NCBI GenBank assembly: GCA_963457665.1 | Contig: OY735207.1 | Coordinates: 47,976,696 to 48,040,695 of the forward strand | Reading direction: 5' to 3' | DNA: 64,000 bases | Source of the DNA: Thysanoteuthis rhombus | Taxonomy: Eukaryota; Mollusca; Cephalopoda; Oegopsida; Thysanoteuthidae | Shown: positions 34,901 through 42,689 of the stretch, piece by piece | How positions within the stretch are numbered: position 1 is the first letter of the stretch | Layout: each line of letters opens with the position of its first letter | Notes under the pieces: model-generated | Told to the model about the DNA's origin: nothing | Seen by the model: the letters and a program-made list of their open reading frames with translations, nothing else | Database searches by the model: none | Translations under genes and position numbers: made by a program

Positions 34901-36650
34901 AAACACAAAACCTTCAACCCAGAGACCTCGTGACTATTGTCCCATTCTGCCAGTCCATGACAAGTGGACCCATGGCTTAAAGGGTGGAGACAGTGATGTG
35001 AATGCTGCACACCAACTTCAAGTTTCGTAATACAGGATTGAGAACTTTTCCACGGAGCTAGATCAGATAAAAGAGCAATGTCATAAAAATGGAGCCCCTT
35101 GACCAATCAGTTCTCGATGACTTGATTTAGTCTCTTAATCTATATTTGGCCATGTGTCAGAATATTTCAGAGCATTTTGCTTTTCGATTCTGTTAGAAAG
35201 AGTGTCTGATTTCTATATTCAGGTAACTCCCTGCTTTACCAAAGTTTGCTTTACCCCATTTCACTTATATGAAAGATCTAAACCTGCCCTTGAACTGTGC
35301 CTGTGAGCATTTGTTTTTTATCTTCATATATTCATTTTCATGCATCTTTTAGTTAGATGTTTTCCTAAGGTATCGGAAAACCTTAGAGACTTTATAACTG
35401 ACCTGCCCAGGTCAGTTGAGCAAAATGCAGGAGATATCAATAATACGTAAGTGCAAAGTATGCAAGTTATTCGGCTGGGGATGTGTGGTCAATATGAACA
35501 CTGCATGGTGTTTTGATATTTGCTTTTGGGCCCTTGTAAATGTTTTGAAATAACATTTTTAGCCCTAAACTTTGATATAAAATATACACAACACATCATG
35601 AATCGTTGTCATTTTTTTTCAAATCAAGGTGAAGTGAAAATGTGAGTATTAGGACTTCCTTAGTCTCTCTTGATAAGATGAGTCTTTTTAACACAACATA
35701 TAAATTGAGGGAGAAGAAATCGGTTATCCGATATTTTTGTTCAAGAAAAACATAAATGCCAAATAATCAATATTTGCCAGGTTAATATTTTTTAAACAAA
35801 AATGTGGAAGAAAAAAGGTTTCAACAAAAATTTAGGAGGGTCAGAAACAAAGAATATTGCAGGAGAACTACACGAAATGCAGAATTTTTGGCAGGTCTCT
35901 TGGTCTGGTTTTACACTTAGTGTAGAGCTGGCAGATATGGTAAGAAGTTTATGTTTGAAACACTCCAAAGTTTTACCCATCTAAACTAATGCTAACACCA
36001 AGTTTTTCATAGGAACACTACTTTCTGGCAGTAGAGAAAACCTATGCACTATTGGCCTGAAATATTGTTGTCATTATCCACATATTGGAGCAGCCACATT
36101 ACTAAACATGAATAAGTACAGCTTATTGCTAAAAATAGTTGTAGTGACTAAGGTAGTTGTGTAATTTTGACTTTCCGGCTTTTGGGATTCATATCAAGGT
36201 TGAAAACCAGGATCAAAATATTGGAGGAACACAGATACAACACAATCTTTCTGGCTGCATTTCTTTGAATCTGGTTTTGTATTATCTTGAACTTATCTAA
36301 ACTTGCTGAAGATCAAGCGGATAAATAATCAGGTAATATCTCCAACTTCAAAGGTCAATCCTATCATCCAATGAACTTGATGTTCCTTCTATGCATAAAT
36401 ATGACATTTGCATTAAATGTTTTTGTATTTTTTTGATTCCAGAATTCACTTTAATGTACAACTTCTAAGCCTAGCTTCTCTTTGATTTCTCTACAGATGC
36501 CTACAAAGAACTGAATGTCAAGATGACACTTTCAACTTGGATTACCGAGGCAAAGTTACTATGAAAGGCAAAAAGGATCCGATGGACTGTTGGTTCCTAA
36601 ATCGGAAAGTGGTCGGAAAGTTCGAGCCTAACATTATTGTGACTCTTTAA
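6282..36650 (+). CDS. GUCY1B1: Soluble guanylate cyclase subunit beta-1, nine of ten coding exons (start exon missing)
   Basis: This subunit pairs with an alpha subunit to form the cytosolic nitric oxide receptor that converts GTP to cGMP. Joining 6282-6355, 11187-11287, 12940-13244, 14498-14658, 16615-16898, 17339-17591, 22595-22976, 27004-27158 and 36497-36650 gives 622 codons plus TAA, with no internal stop and matching phases at every junction. Adding the missing Met gives 623 residues, against about 619 in mammals. Domains in order: H-NOX haem domain (about 1-190, His105, YYSDR at 135-139), H-NOBA/PAS (about 205-345), coiled coil (about 350-395) and class III cyclase (about 410-610). KVETVGD (473-479) and [10 protein letters not shown] (542-551) are the substrate-side motifs of the beta-1 subunit. 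FSGI at 426-429 has Gly where catalytic alpha or homodimeric cyclases carry a metal-binding Asp, so an alpha partner is needed. His105 and YxSxR argue for beta-1 rather than alpha. Confidence 0.96.
7114..7177 (+). repeat. tRNA-like repeat, possible SINE head
   Basis: GTGGTTAACGGCTCTGAC followed about 35 bases later by AAAGTTCAAACTCCGG resembles Pol III boxes A and B at normal spacing. It does not fold cleanly as a tRNA gene. Single copy in this window. Confidence 0.35.
8690..8918 (+). mobile_element. RTE-type non-LTR retrotransposon 3' tail with GAT-rich end
   Basis: Shares GATGGTGGGATGAACTGGAT, TTTAGAAAGTACTGGCT and GAAGGTCTATGTCCAAC with the tails at 15.9, 44.1 and 50.4 kb, and ends in an imperfect GAT/GAA tract. 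Only the extreme 3' end is present. Confidence 0.6.
9535..9680. repeat. 68-bp minisatellite, about two units
   Basis: GCTTCAACTAAGTAGCAAC at 9553 and GCTTCATCTAAATAGCGAC at 9621 start successive units containing AATAATAAGATGTAGTAAAA. Further diverged copies lie near 8310-8510, 9180 and 9985-10060. Confidence 0.7.
11187..11287 (+). CDS. GUCY1B1: GUCY1B1 coding exon 3 (residues 26-60, H-NOX)
   Basis: The acceptor is ttttttctag. One base completes Lys26, and the exon then reads [19 protein letters not shown] and [14 protein letters not shown], matching the beta-1 H-NOX block around FLVR-YDDS-YDLV. It ends G|GTAATA, which is weaker than GTRAGT, and leaves one base of Gly60. The ORF is too short to be obvious without the homology. 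Confidence 0.95.
11288..12939 (+). other. GUCY1B1 intron 3
   Basis: AT-rich intron. About 12145-12545 is a minus-strand copy of the ~500-bp dispersed repeat family. The rest shows nothing I recognise. Confidence 0.85.
12145..12545 (-). repeat. Dispersed repeat family A, copy in intron 3
   Basis: Begins on the plus strand with the complement of the family end (ACAGGTCTGGTTAGTCGCTC) and runs to ATGTAGCCAGCCAGCC and TTGATGACTGTTTC, the complement of the family start. Confidence 0.7.
12940..13244 (+). CDS. GUCY1B1: GUCY1B1 coding exon 4 (residues 60-161, haem pocket)
   Basis: This is the most diagnostic exon. After the acceptor tcgtctgcag it encodes [27 protein letters not shown] and [10 protein letters not shown]. 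Counting from the inferred Met1, His105 (in ALHDH) is the expected proximal haem ligand and Cys78 and Cys122 sit at their usual positions. Tyr135, Ser137 and Arg139 form the Y-x-S-x-R haem-propionate motif. The exon ends in phase 0 at GAA|GTAAGA. Its 101 complete codons are open throughout. Confidence 0.97.
13472..13553 (-). repeat. tRNA-derived SINE fragment
   Basis: The minus strand reads CATAGCGTAGTGATTACAGA (box A-like) and TCTAGGTTCAGTCCCAGTG (box B-like) at tRNA spacing. This resembles tRNA-derived SINEs of cephalopods as I remember them. The adjacent 13350-13440 contains AACGTTTCGGCCGTTATCA, a motif common in invertebrate repeats. Confidence 0.5.
14498..14658 (+). CDS. GUCY1B1: GUCY1B1 coding exon 5 (residues 162-215, end of H-NOX and linker)
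   Basis: The acceptor is tttttcaag, with A rather than T or C before AG, and the exon starts in phase 0 at [20 protein letters not shown]. This corresponds to the beta-1 segment with a conserved CDH-QF core. The variable acidic linker after it is family-typical. It closes with KISPATFC and AG|GTAAGT, two bases into codon 215. Confidence 0.94.
15219..15322. repeat. (TA)n then (TG)n microsatellite
   Basis: Dinucleotide tract in intron 5, upstream of the RTE remnant. Confidence 0.95.
15403..15950 (+). mobile_element. RTE-type non-LTR retrotransposon remnant (RT C-terminus and 3' tail)
   Basis: The translation includes [19 protein letters not shown], then [14 protein letters not shown] and [13 protein letters not shown]. 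This is the conserved C-terminal part of RTE-type reverse transcriptase polyproteins (CILPV-TYG-ETW-LTK; W-WAGH-AR--D). The reading frame is broken and the element is 5' truncated. The tail reaches GAAGGTCTATGTCCAGCAAC and a short GATGAAGATGAA end. Confidence 0.75.
16615..16898 (+). CDS. GUCY1B1: GUCY1B1 coding exon 6 (residues 215-310, H-NOBA/PAS)
   Basis: After the acceptor tttttttgcag the exon reads [20 protein letters not shown] and later [20 protein letters not shown], the H-NOBA/PAS dimerisation domain of sGC beta-1. The middle (residues about 232-250) diverges from vertebrates, as expected for a loop. It ends RLRLK then G|GTAAGT, splitting Gly310. Confidence 0.95.
17030..17150 (-). repeat. 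Dispersed repeat family A, partial copy in intron 6
   Basis: Only the family start is present: TCTAGCTCCATCGATGTAAC, CAGCCAGACTGACGGACATA and TTACTGTTTTGGTGAC in complement orientation. It makes up about a quarter of this 440-base intron. Confidence 0.6.
17339..17591 (+). CDS. GUCY1B1: GUCY1B1 coding exon 7 (residues 310-394, PAS end and coiled coil)
   Basis: The acceptor is ttttcacttgcag. The exon carries the near-invariant block [20 protein letters not shown] then [14 protein letters not shown], followed by the signalling coiled coil ([20 protein letters not shown] onward to DEKRKTD). Intron 6 before it is only 440 bases. The donor is CG|GTACGT, splitting codon 394. Confidence 0.97.
18945..19160. 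repeat. Polypurine GGAA/GAA tract
   Basis: About 200 bases of nearly pure purine on the plus strand (GAAGGAAGGAAAGGAAG and similar), in intron 7. The minus-strand Ser/Phe/Leu-rich ORFs here are its translation. Confidence 0.85.
20210..20640. repeat. Diverged 226-bp tandem duplication
   Basis: CTCTCCAAGAATTGGTATGT near 20236 and CTCTCCAAGAGCTGGTTTGT near 20462 begin two parallel segments. Both continue through a GGATATAAACTATTGATTC-like phrase and an AAAAAACAAT..AACA/CTCAGTT end. Confidence 0.65.
20915..21185 (+). repeat. Dispersed repeat family A, copy in intron 7
   Basis: AGTTTCAACACTGTTGCTG, TTATTCATGTGTTCTGGCAT, GCTGCATTCATGCTTGT and AGAAGTAACTTATTCATTGA are shared nearly word for word with 23030-23360. 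The end is lost. Confidence 0.65.
21690..22490. repeat. 87-bp minisatellite upstream of exon 8
   Basis: The phrase AATGC recurs at 22047, 22134, 22221, 22314 and 22422 (steps 87, 87, 93, 108). Each is followed by a GGGTCTGGGGCATTGTC-like and a GGCAGTGTTGGGCGG-like block, and preceded by TTTTAGACT. Older, less regular units extend left to about 21690. Confidence 0.8.
22595..22976 (+). CDS. GUCY1B1: GUCY1B1 coding exon 8 (residues 394-521, first half of cyclase domain)
   Basis: The acceptor is gatatctttcag. The exon reads [19 protein letters not shown], then [31 protein letters not shown] and [20 protein letters not shown]. Glu475 aligns with the guanine-recognising Glu473 of the human subunit. 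Gly428 replaces the metal Asp of FSDI-type cyclases, as usual in beta-1. The donor ATG|GTAAAG is suboptimal, and copies of a dispersed repeat begin within about 60 bases downstream. Confidence 0.97.
23030..23430 (+). repeat. Dispersed repeat family A, copy in intron 8
   Basis: Closest relative of the copy at 20915-21185. It retains the terminal phrase TTGATTGGTCACTCCCAACA and CTGAGTGAGTAACCAGACC. Confidence 0.65.
23930..24360 (+). repeat. Dispersed repeat family A, copy in intron 8
   Basis: Near full length, from AACCATCAGCAGAAACTGTC and GGTTTGGCTGCCTGGCTATC, through AAGCCACACCAATGGAGCTA, to CATTGACTAACCAGACC. Confidence 0.7.
24513..24870. mobile_element. Non-autonomous pogo/Tigger-like MITE with TA target duplication
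   Basis: The element begins CAGGAGCCCCCTTCAATA and ends TTATAAAGGGGATCTACTG. The two ends are imperfect inverted repeats of type CAGTAGATCCCCTTTATAA. It is flanked by TA on both sides (24511-24512 and 24871-24872). CAG...CTG ends and a TA duplication are pogo-family hallmarks. The 358 bases between hold no coding sequence. Confidence 0.6.
26440..26880 (-). repeat. Dispersed repeat family A, copy in intron 8
   Basis: Minus orientation. Contains GGTGATCAATTAAGAAGTTA, GGGCAGTGATCTCC and, near the far end, ACATAGCCAGCAAGATC and AAGAACTGAAGAAACCTAT. Confidence 0.6.
27004..27158 (+). CDS. GUCY1B1: GUCY1B1 coding exon 9 (residues 522-573, cyclase core)
   Basis: The acceptor is ttttgcattgcag. The exon starts in phase 0 and reads [36 protein letters not shown] and [11 protein letters not shown]. 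Cys544 aligns with purine-contacting Cys541 of the human protein, and Asn551 and Arg555 with the conserved NTVN-x-x-SR residues. It ends CG|GTAAGT. Confidence 0.97.
27867..28094. repeat. Two (TA)n microsatellites with an AT-rich spacer
   Basis: Tracts at about 27867-27897 and 28031-28094 in intron 9. Minus-strand Tyr/Ile/Cys ORFs here are translations of simple repeat. Confidence 0.9.
28404..28478. repeat. (CA)n-rich microsatellite
   Basis: CA-rich sequence with the purest run at 28443-28478. Confidence 0.9.
28958..29139 (-). CDS. Possible terminal coding exon of an unrecognised minus-strand gene
   Basis: On the minus strand a pyrimidine-rich stretch ending cctctgtctag is followed by two bases and 59 open codons to [38 protein letters not shown], then a Ser/Asp-rich end finishing NSDSD. 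The composition is unlike the surrounding AT-rich repeats. It lies inside intron 9 of GUCY1B1 on the opposite strand. I do not recognise the protein and could not find an upstream exon. It may instead be chance or the tail of a mobile element. Confidence 0.25.
30395..30815 (-). repeat. Dispersed repeat family A, copy in intron 9
   Basis: Minus orientation, from CCGGTTAGTCACTCAATAG, via TGGTGATCAATGAAACTTCC and GTTGGATCATGATCACTG, to TAGCTAGCCTGATCTGAAAA. Confidence 0.65.
31869..31906. repeat. (AT)n microsatellite
   Basis: Uninterrupted tract in intron 9, about 180 bases before a family Y tRNA-like repeat. Confidence 0.95.
32086..32167 (+). repeat. tRNA-derived SINE-like head, family Y
   Basis: Reads TTTAGCTCAAAGGTAAGTGC (box A-like), TTGAAGCAGCTACCC, then GTCGCAGGTTTGTTTCCTGC (box B-like, with a self-complementary GCAGG/CCTGC T-arm), ending AGCACCCA. 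The flanking block agaataaacaagatgaggat is shared with the copy at 54 kb. Confidence 0.6.
33774..33798. repeat. (GA)n microsatellite
   Basis: Uninterrupted GA run in intron 9. Confidence 0.9.
36497..36650 (+). CDS. GUCY1B1: GUCY1B1 last coding exon (residues 573-623 and stop)
   Basis: After the acceptor gatttctctacag one base completes Arg573. The exon encodes [30 protein letters not shown] and WFLNRK, the usual end of the beta-1 cyclase domain. It finishes with a short tail, [13 protein letters not shown], then TAA at 36648-36650. The tail after WFL-RK is lineage-variable. The 9.3-kb intron before it is the longest in the gene. Confidence 0.95.
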
Positions 36651-36761
36651 GATTTTAGCCCTTACATTCTGGTGGATATTTTGATTGATAAGTGTCACTT
36701 TTTTTTCTTTTTTTTTTTTTGATCTCTTCTCAAGTCGTAAAAACAAGAACAAACCAACAAC

Positions 36762-36767
36762 AATAAA
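36762..36767 (+). terminator. Candidate poly(A) signal AATAAA, proximal
   Basis: First AATAAA after the GUCY1B1 stop codon, 112 bases downstream, after a T-rich stretch. Whether it is used cannot be told from sequence. Confidence 0.4.
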
Positions 36768-37004
36768 AAAACAAAGAATGCTAGGCTTGCACTGCAATCA
36801 TTCACGTCTCAAAATTATCTATAAGTAATCACCAGCATCCAAATACATATCTACTGATCAAGTTTTATGTACGGCGATGATTAGAAAAAAAAAAAATCAT
36901 TCATTTTTAGCAGTCAGTTCTTCTGGTGTGATCTTTGTAAATACACAGTGCATTAAGTGCATTATATTTATGTGTCAGTAGCTGGAGAAATGATTGATGG
37001 ATAT

Positions 37005-37353
37005 TTGGCTGGTGGTCACTTCATCAACGGACATCTGACCAAAGAGATGTTCAACCAATGGACACTTTGCCAAATAGATATATAAACGTTTCGGACTATT
37101 AATAACAAGTTAGAGAATGTATTTTTAAAATTGCAAGAGATTTCAAAAAGGTTCCCTGACTGTATACATGTTGGGTTGGTCAGTCCCATGATCTGCTTAA
37201 ACCCTCTGTACCATAAAGTTTACAACCTTTATATTTTGTATAAGTATTAAAATTTATTTTGTTTGACCATTTGTCAATTCGATCAGATTGGCTACACGTT
37301 TGTCAGTGAAATGTCCTTCAGCCAAATATTTGTCAGCCAGGTGACCAGGAACC
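37005..37353. mobile_element. Possible MITE with imperfect terminal inverted repeats
   Basis: The left end GGCTGGTGGTCACTTC and right end CAGGTGACCAGGAACC are roughly inverse complements. The interior of both arms contains tandem ACATCTGACC/ATGTTCAACC-like and GTCCTTCAGCC-like phrases typical of foldback repeats. No clear target duplication is visible. Confidence 0.3.
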
Positions 37354-37654
37354 ATATGTGTCACATTACGCATGTAAATTGTTTTGCTATTAACTAAGGT
37401 CAGCTTAGTACAGCACAAGGTAGGAAGATAGTGTTAAGCCAATCTCTCAAATTCGGAAGGCCTGCCTTCAACATTATAATTTGAGATCCTGACTTTTACC
37501 TGGGCTCAAAATCTGACCATGTGTTCTTGTGGCAAAAAATGCGACTATTTTAGCCACCACGCAAGTAGCTATTTGCATTGTTATATTTATTGATTAAAAA
37601 TGCTTGTAGCAAGGCCAATGTAGCACTAAAGGTTACTAAGATGGAGCAAGCTTG

Positions 37655-37660
37655 AATAAA
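37655..37660 (+). terminator. Candidate poly(A) signal AATAAA, middle
   Basis: AATAAA in the text TTGAATAAAAAGC, about 1 kb after the stop codon. Confidence 0.25.
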
Positions 37661-38814
37661 AAGCATTGTAACATAATGCATTGGTTTATTTTACCTTATT
37701 CACGGTTCTCTTAGATTCCTGGTAAAATGTTCACTATCAACAAGCAACATGCCTGACTCACAATGATGCTTTGTATCCATCCACACATTTTTTTGCACAT
37801 AATCTCATTTTGCTTTGAACTTTTGAAAAAGATGTAAATCAAAATTTGAATCAAATCAATACCCTGGAGTTCATCGAGTCAAGTCGTCGTCCACTGTCAC
37901 ATATATGAAATTTTGTTTTTTTACTTCATTTTTCTCTTTAGTAAATGTATCGGTATTTGATGATGATTATTTCCTCTTAAAAATAGTAGCCTTTACATTG
38001 GACTAGTTCTTTATAGTATTTCAACGAGTACAAAGCACATGTTTGAGCTAGCTATTCGAAAGAAACGTACTCCAAGCAAAACTGACTCACTGTTCTCTCG
38101 TATTAATTAGATAAAACATGATAGGAAATCATCAATCAAAACTGATCTGATAACCCTGGAATAATTTGGGGGAGTCAGAATTGGAATAAAAAGGAGCAGT
38201 GAACACTAGACTTAAAGGTGATATGGTTAATCCAGCACAAATTACTAAGCTGAGGTCTTACCGAATGACCATCAGATATGAGACTCGCAATCTATGATCG
38301 TTTCAATGCTACCAAACAAAAAGAAGAAGCAATTGGATGTCCAGAGGGGAAAACTTAATCTGCAGACATTAAATCCATTGAGTGTAGATGCAAATGAAAC
38401 CAGAAAAAATAGATTTTATACAAGTGTCAGAAGACTCCTATAAAAAAGGATTCCCAAGTTCTATTTGATTACGCACAAGTATTTCAGAACATATCTGTTT
38501 AAATTATTCCAGAGATTTTTGTAGACTAGTTTCTTCCTCTTTGTTATTTCTATCAAATCATTTTGGTATTCTTAGGGTATTTCCTTTGATGTTTTTTCCA
38601 TCAGGTAATCATTGAATTACTCTGAACTTTACCTTTTTTTGCAAAACTTTAAACCCTGAGAGGGGTCTGAGAACCTACCAGCTGAACTGTTACCACATAG
38701 ACAGTCAGGCTGAGGACATAGGTATGTGGGAGTTGTGAAAGGAGTAAGAGGGCATCAGTTGCGGATCTGATATTAGCACTTGAAATCAAAATTTTGAAAA
38801 AAATGATGAAGAAT

Positions 38815-39385
38815 GAAATGTGGAGAAAACCCAGAGACTTAACCATGAACCACAAAAACCATAAAACATGGAAAAAAATGAAAAATGTAAACTAAGTCAT
38901 GAAAAACTGAAATTGTGAATCACAGAAACCCAGACTTGAAATATGAAAACCATGAAACATTGAAACATGGCCTTGAAACATGGAAACTTGGTCATGAATT
39001 ATGGAGACCATGAAACATAAAGACTCAACCATGAAACATTGGAAAAATAAAACAAGAAATTCAGCCATGAAACATGGAAACTCAGCTTTGAAACATGGAA
39101 ACTCAGCCATAAAACATTGAACCAACAAAATATCAAAATCATGAAACATGGTATCCATGAAACGTGGAAATCTAGTCATGGAACATCAAAAACCATGAAA
39201 GCAGGAATCCACAGAATACTGGAACTCGACCATGAAACATGCGATCCATAAAACCATAAGGAATTGAAGTCCAGCTGTCAAAAAAGGAAACCATAAAACT
39301 TGCAAACCATGAAAAATGGAAACTACAAAAAACATCAAAATTCATCCCATCAACATGGGAACCATAAAAACAAGGAAACACGGAG
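38815..39385. repeat. Degenerate ~21-bp minisatellite (ATGAAACATGGAAAC-type)
   Basis: Units such as CCATGAAACATGGAAACTC and CTTTGAAACATGGAAACTC repeat for more than 500 bases, with variants of 15 to 40 bases. The minus strand therefore appears to encode FHGF/CFMAEF repeats, which I treat as an artefact. Confidence 0.8.
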
Positions 39386-39778
39386 GCTTTTTTTTTTCTT
39401 TGGAATCATCACAGGTTGATATGGACATTAATAGATGTTCTGTGGAGTGCAAAGTTTATGATGCATGATCAACATTTTGGGAGCCTCTCTGTGTGCAAGG
39501 GTCACGGTCCTTCGGATGTTGGGGAACTTGAGTCGACTAATGATCCGTGCATTCAAATGTAACGGAGGTATTATGTAATATGTTGAATCAGACTTCAAAC
39601 TGTTTCTTGGTAGTGGAACCATAATTTTGCTGACAATAGAAATCAAAAATATTTTATCTACAAAAGTATTCATGCTTGCTTTTGTCATGGAGCAAATGAG
39701 CCCCGAAAGACTTGAGTAGAGGTATGTGTATTACATACCTGTATAAGTGGATATTCAATGAGACAAAATGATTTTACG

Positions 39779-39785
<7 letters not shown>

Positions 39786-39855
<70 letters not shown>

Positions 39856-39906
39856 GTATACATATATACATACACACACACACTCACATATATATATATA
39901 TATATA
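39786..39906. repeat. (TA)n microsatellite with short CA segment
   Basis: Main tract 39786-39850, second short tract 39888-39906. Confidence 0.95.
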
Positions 39907-40136
39907 TGCTCAAATGTATATGTATACATATAGGTGTGCACTGGTGAATTAATAAGTCTTGATACAGTTATTAGCTGAATTTTGATCTAAAATTTGTCTG
40001 TATAATGTGAGATCTATGGAAAAAGGTTGGATTATATACATTCAACAAGGATGGAAATTATGCTGAAAGATTTATGTTACTTGTGTAAAATGAATGCTTT
40101 TTATCATTAGACTACAGACTTTTTGATTCACTTACA

Positions 40137-40154
40137 TACACACACACACACACG

Positions 40155-40229
<75 letters not shown>

Positions 40230-40440
40230 ATCTCTGTGTGTGTGTCTTCATGCATACATCATACATGGATAAATATGTGTATATATATATATATATATAC
40301 CCATAATTTTTTTACTTATACATATATATATGTATATATACATATATGTATATACACATGTACTCATAGATGTGTATACATATATATATGAATATATATA
40401 TATATGTATATATACACATGTTTTTATTAGCACACATACA
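40137..40440. repeat. Compound (CA)n/(TA)n/(TATG)n microsatellite cluster
   Basis: Pure tracts at 40137-40230 followed by interrupted TA/TATG sequence to about 40440. Confidence 0.9.
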
Positions 40441-40659
40441 TTTATGTATGTGTGTATTTTTGTGTGCGTATGAATATCCGTATGCATATGCAAATGAAAA
40501 AATATGATATTATTGTACTTATTAAAGCTGGTGATTTTTTTTTACAGCACATAATTTCAAATTTGTATCATCTCCTTCCTGAATGTGTGTATGTATGTTG
40601 ATGTGTGCAAAGTGAAAATATTTTTTGTTTTGAAAATAGATGTAATGTATATAAATCCA

Positions 40660-40678
40660 AATAAAAGCTTCAAATAAA
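40660..40678 (+). terminator. Candidate paired poly(A) signals, distal
   Basis: Two AATAAA hexamers at 40660-40665 and 40673-40678, about 4 kb after the stop, following a TG-rich stretch. A long 3' UTR would be needed to reach them. Confidence 0.25.
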
Positions 40679-42029
40679 AAAACATCCGATTTTTTCAACA
40701 TTTGACTCGTACTAAAAGGATTGACAAAAGTTGCTGCAAGAATTTTGTTTCAGAATTTTTATCTATTCGAGTATCAAAACCTAGGTTACTCTGATACCTA
40801 ATTTACTGTATGATATAACCTCTACAAAGCTGATAACATTACTAATGCAGTTGCCTTCTAATTATATAAGGTGCAAAGCTTTTTTTACTGTTTGTTGATA
40901 TGTTTGTACAATTAAGGACTGTGCCAATTGCCTTCTTATTGAGCAATAAATCTAAAGCTGTATAACTGACAATGATAAGGTTCAAAATAACAGAAGTGTC
41001 CAATTCAAAAATTGAAATCAACAGAATTGATAATTGAAAGGTTATAGTTCAGTCTCTATGGCAGAGTGAGTGGGGCTCGTGAAATATTTCTTGGGTAGTT
41101 TTCTGGCTTTTGTTTTTCACTATTTCACAGATTGTTTCAGGTTTCATGAAGACATTTAGGCATACAATAATCCATTTAGCAATTAGACAGCAACAAATGA
41201 TCAATTAAAAGCTAACAAAATTATCAGAATGAGATGAGGATAAACAGTGCTTGTGGATTGGCTAGGGGCTAAAATAGTTACATATTCGTCTTCCTCTGGT
41301 GGTTCAAGTCAGGACAGACTTACTAATTTAGCACTTTCCGTGCTGATTTTAATACATTTCTTGTTTTGGGACTTGGAAATTTCAATATTTAGCACTATTT
41401 CCAGCCTATTTTTACCACTATTTTCCTCAATCATCTGGCAATTTTTAAACTATTTTATTTTGGCCACTCTAGCCATTTTAGATATTCAAAATTGCCATAA
41501 AATACTGTTTTTAAAGCTTTTTTTTAAGGTAAATTTTTTTTCTCCCAAAATAAGCCAATCATGCTTGAACCAATTCCGTACAAGTTCGTCGCATAAGTCT
41601 GAAAAAAAATTAATAATGGTATATTTTTTGAGTTGGCAACACCGCATTAGAATTCTAATACAGCTGAAAGTGAAAAATTTCAATTCGCAACTTAGCAGGT
41701 CAGCCCTTCCCACTTCCTTTCCCTAAAATCTCGACTTTTGGTAAAGAAATTCCAAAAACTATATTTTGTAATGATAGGAATTATTACATTATATATATGA
41801 ATTATAAAATGCTGGCTTGTAATCATTTCGTAATAAATAATAATCAATGCTGGTAAGTAGGCGCTTGATCAAGATTAAGTGATCACATTTCGCATAGAAT
41901 TTTTTTTTTTGTAAGAAAAATTAATGAGATTGTCAAGTCAGATTTCTTTCTTATTAAGCTGTTATTAAAACTATATCAGTATGCCTGCTTGCAAGACAAT
42001 AAAACGACCATCGGTGACTGTGTTGAATG

Positions 42030-42540
42030 ATATTGAAACTGTCAACCAAAGCTGTCAACGTATGTTTCTTCGTTTTTAAGTTTTCCTGATTAATTGGCTG
42101 GCTGAGTGGCTGGCTCTCTGTCAGTCTGGATATGTATCACGTTTACAGGCCACACCAAAGGAGCTAGGTAGAAAATTTTTGCATTCACTCCTTACTCTGT
42201 GTAGAGAAAAAAAAAAATTGTTTTGTGAGTAACTCCCCATCCCAGTTTTTTAGTTGGGGATTCAATTTACAAAGTAATTTTATGTTAAATTGATTCCTTA
42301 GTTTGTGTCCGGCAATGTTCGTGTTTGTTTGTTTATTTTGTTTTGTTTTTTTTGGGGGGGGGGTGAATTCAGACTTGTTTTTAGTGATAACTGCCCAGCA
42401 AAAAGAAGTGAGAAGTAACTTCCCTATTTATTACCTCTTTCACCAATTTTTTAATTGATCATCCTCAACATTGCATGCTATCAAAAACTTTTGTTCACAT
42501 GAAGATTTATATTGAGTGACTAACTAGACCTGTTAGGGGG
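42030..42540 (+). repeat. Dispersed repeat family A, most complete copy
   Basis: About 500 bases: GAAACTGTCAACCAAAGCTG, GGCTGGCTGAGTGGCTGGCT, AGGCCACACCAAAGGAGCTA, AGTAACTCCCCATCCC, GTGATAACTGCCC, AGAAGTAACTTCCC, and the end TTGAGTGACTAACTAGACCT. It is the best reference for the family in this window. Confidence 0.75.
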
Positions 42541-42689
42541 TTAATTGTAAAATTTGTTGTATTGTGATTACACTGCTAGTTTTCTGTAGACATTGAACAG
42601 AAAAAGACAAAACCTAATTTTATTTGAACGACCCCCCCCCTTTGATTAGACGATGTAAACGAATTGTGTTTCATTATTGAATCAACCAT

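Larger units (their letters stand above)
27159..36496 (+). other. GUCY1B1 intron 9
   Basis: The longest intron of the gene. It carries TA/CA microsatellites (27870-28094, 28443-28478, 31869-31906), a possible minus-strand terminal exon (28958-29139), a minus-strand dispersed repeat copy (about 30395-30815), a tRNA-like repeat (32086-32167) and a GA tract (33774-33798). About 33900-36480 shows only AT-rich unique-looking sequence. Confidence 0.8.

Noticed and set aside
6282-36650. Alternative identity as an alpha subunit or an atypical (beta-2/beta-3 type) guanylate cyclase
   Set aside because: His105, YxSxR, the SGI motif, KVETVGD and RYCLFGN, along with total length near 620, fit beta-1. 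Alpha subunits lack the haem His and carry the metal Asp.
38892-39179. 95-codon minus-strand ORF with CFMAEF repeats
   Set aside because: It reads a 21-bp minisatellite, whose unit length keeps any frame open.
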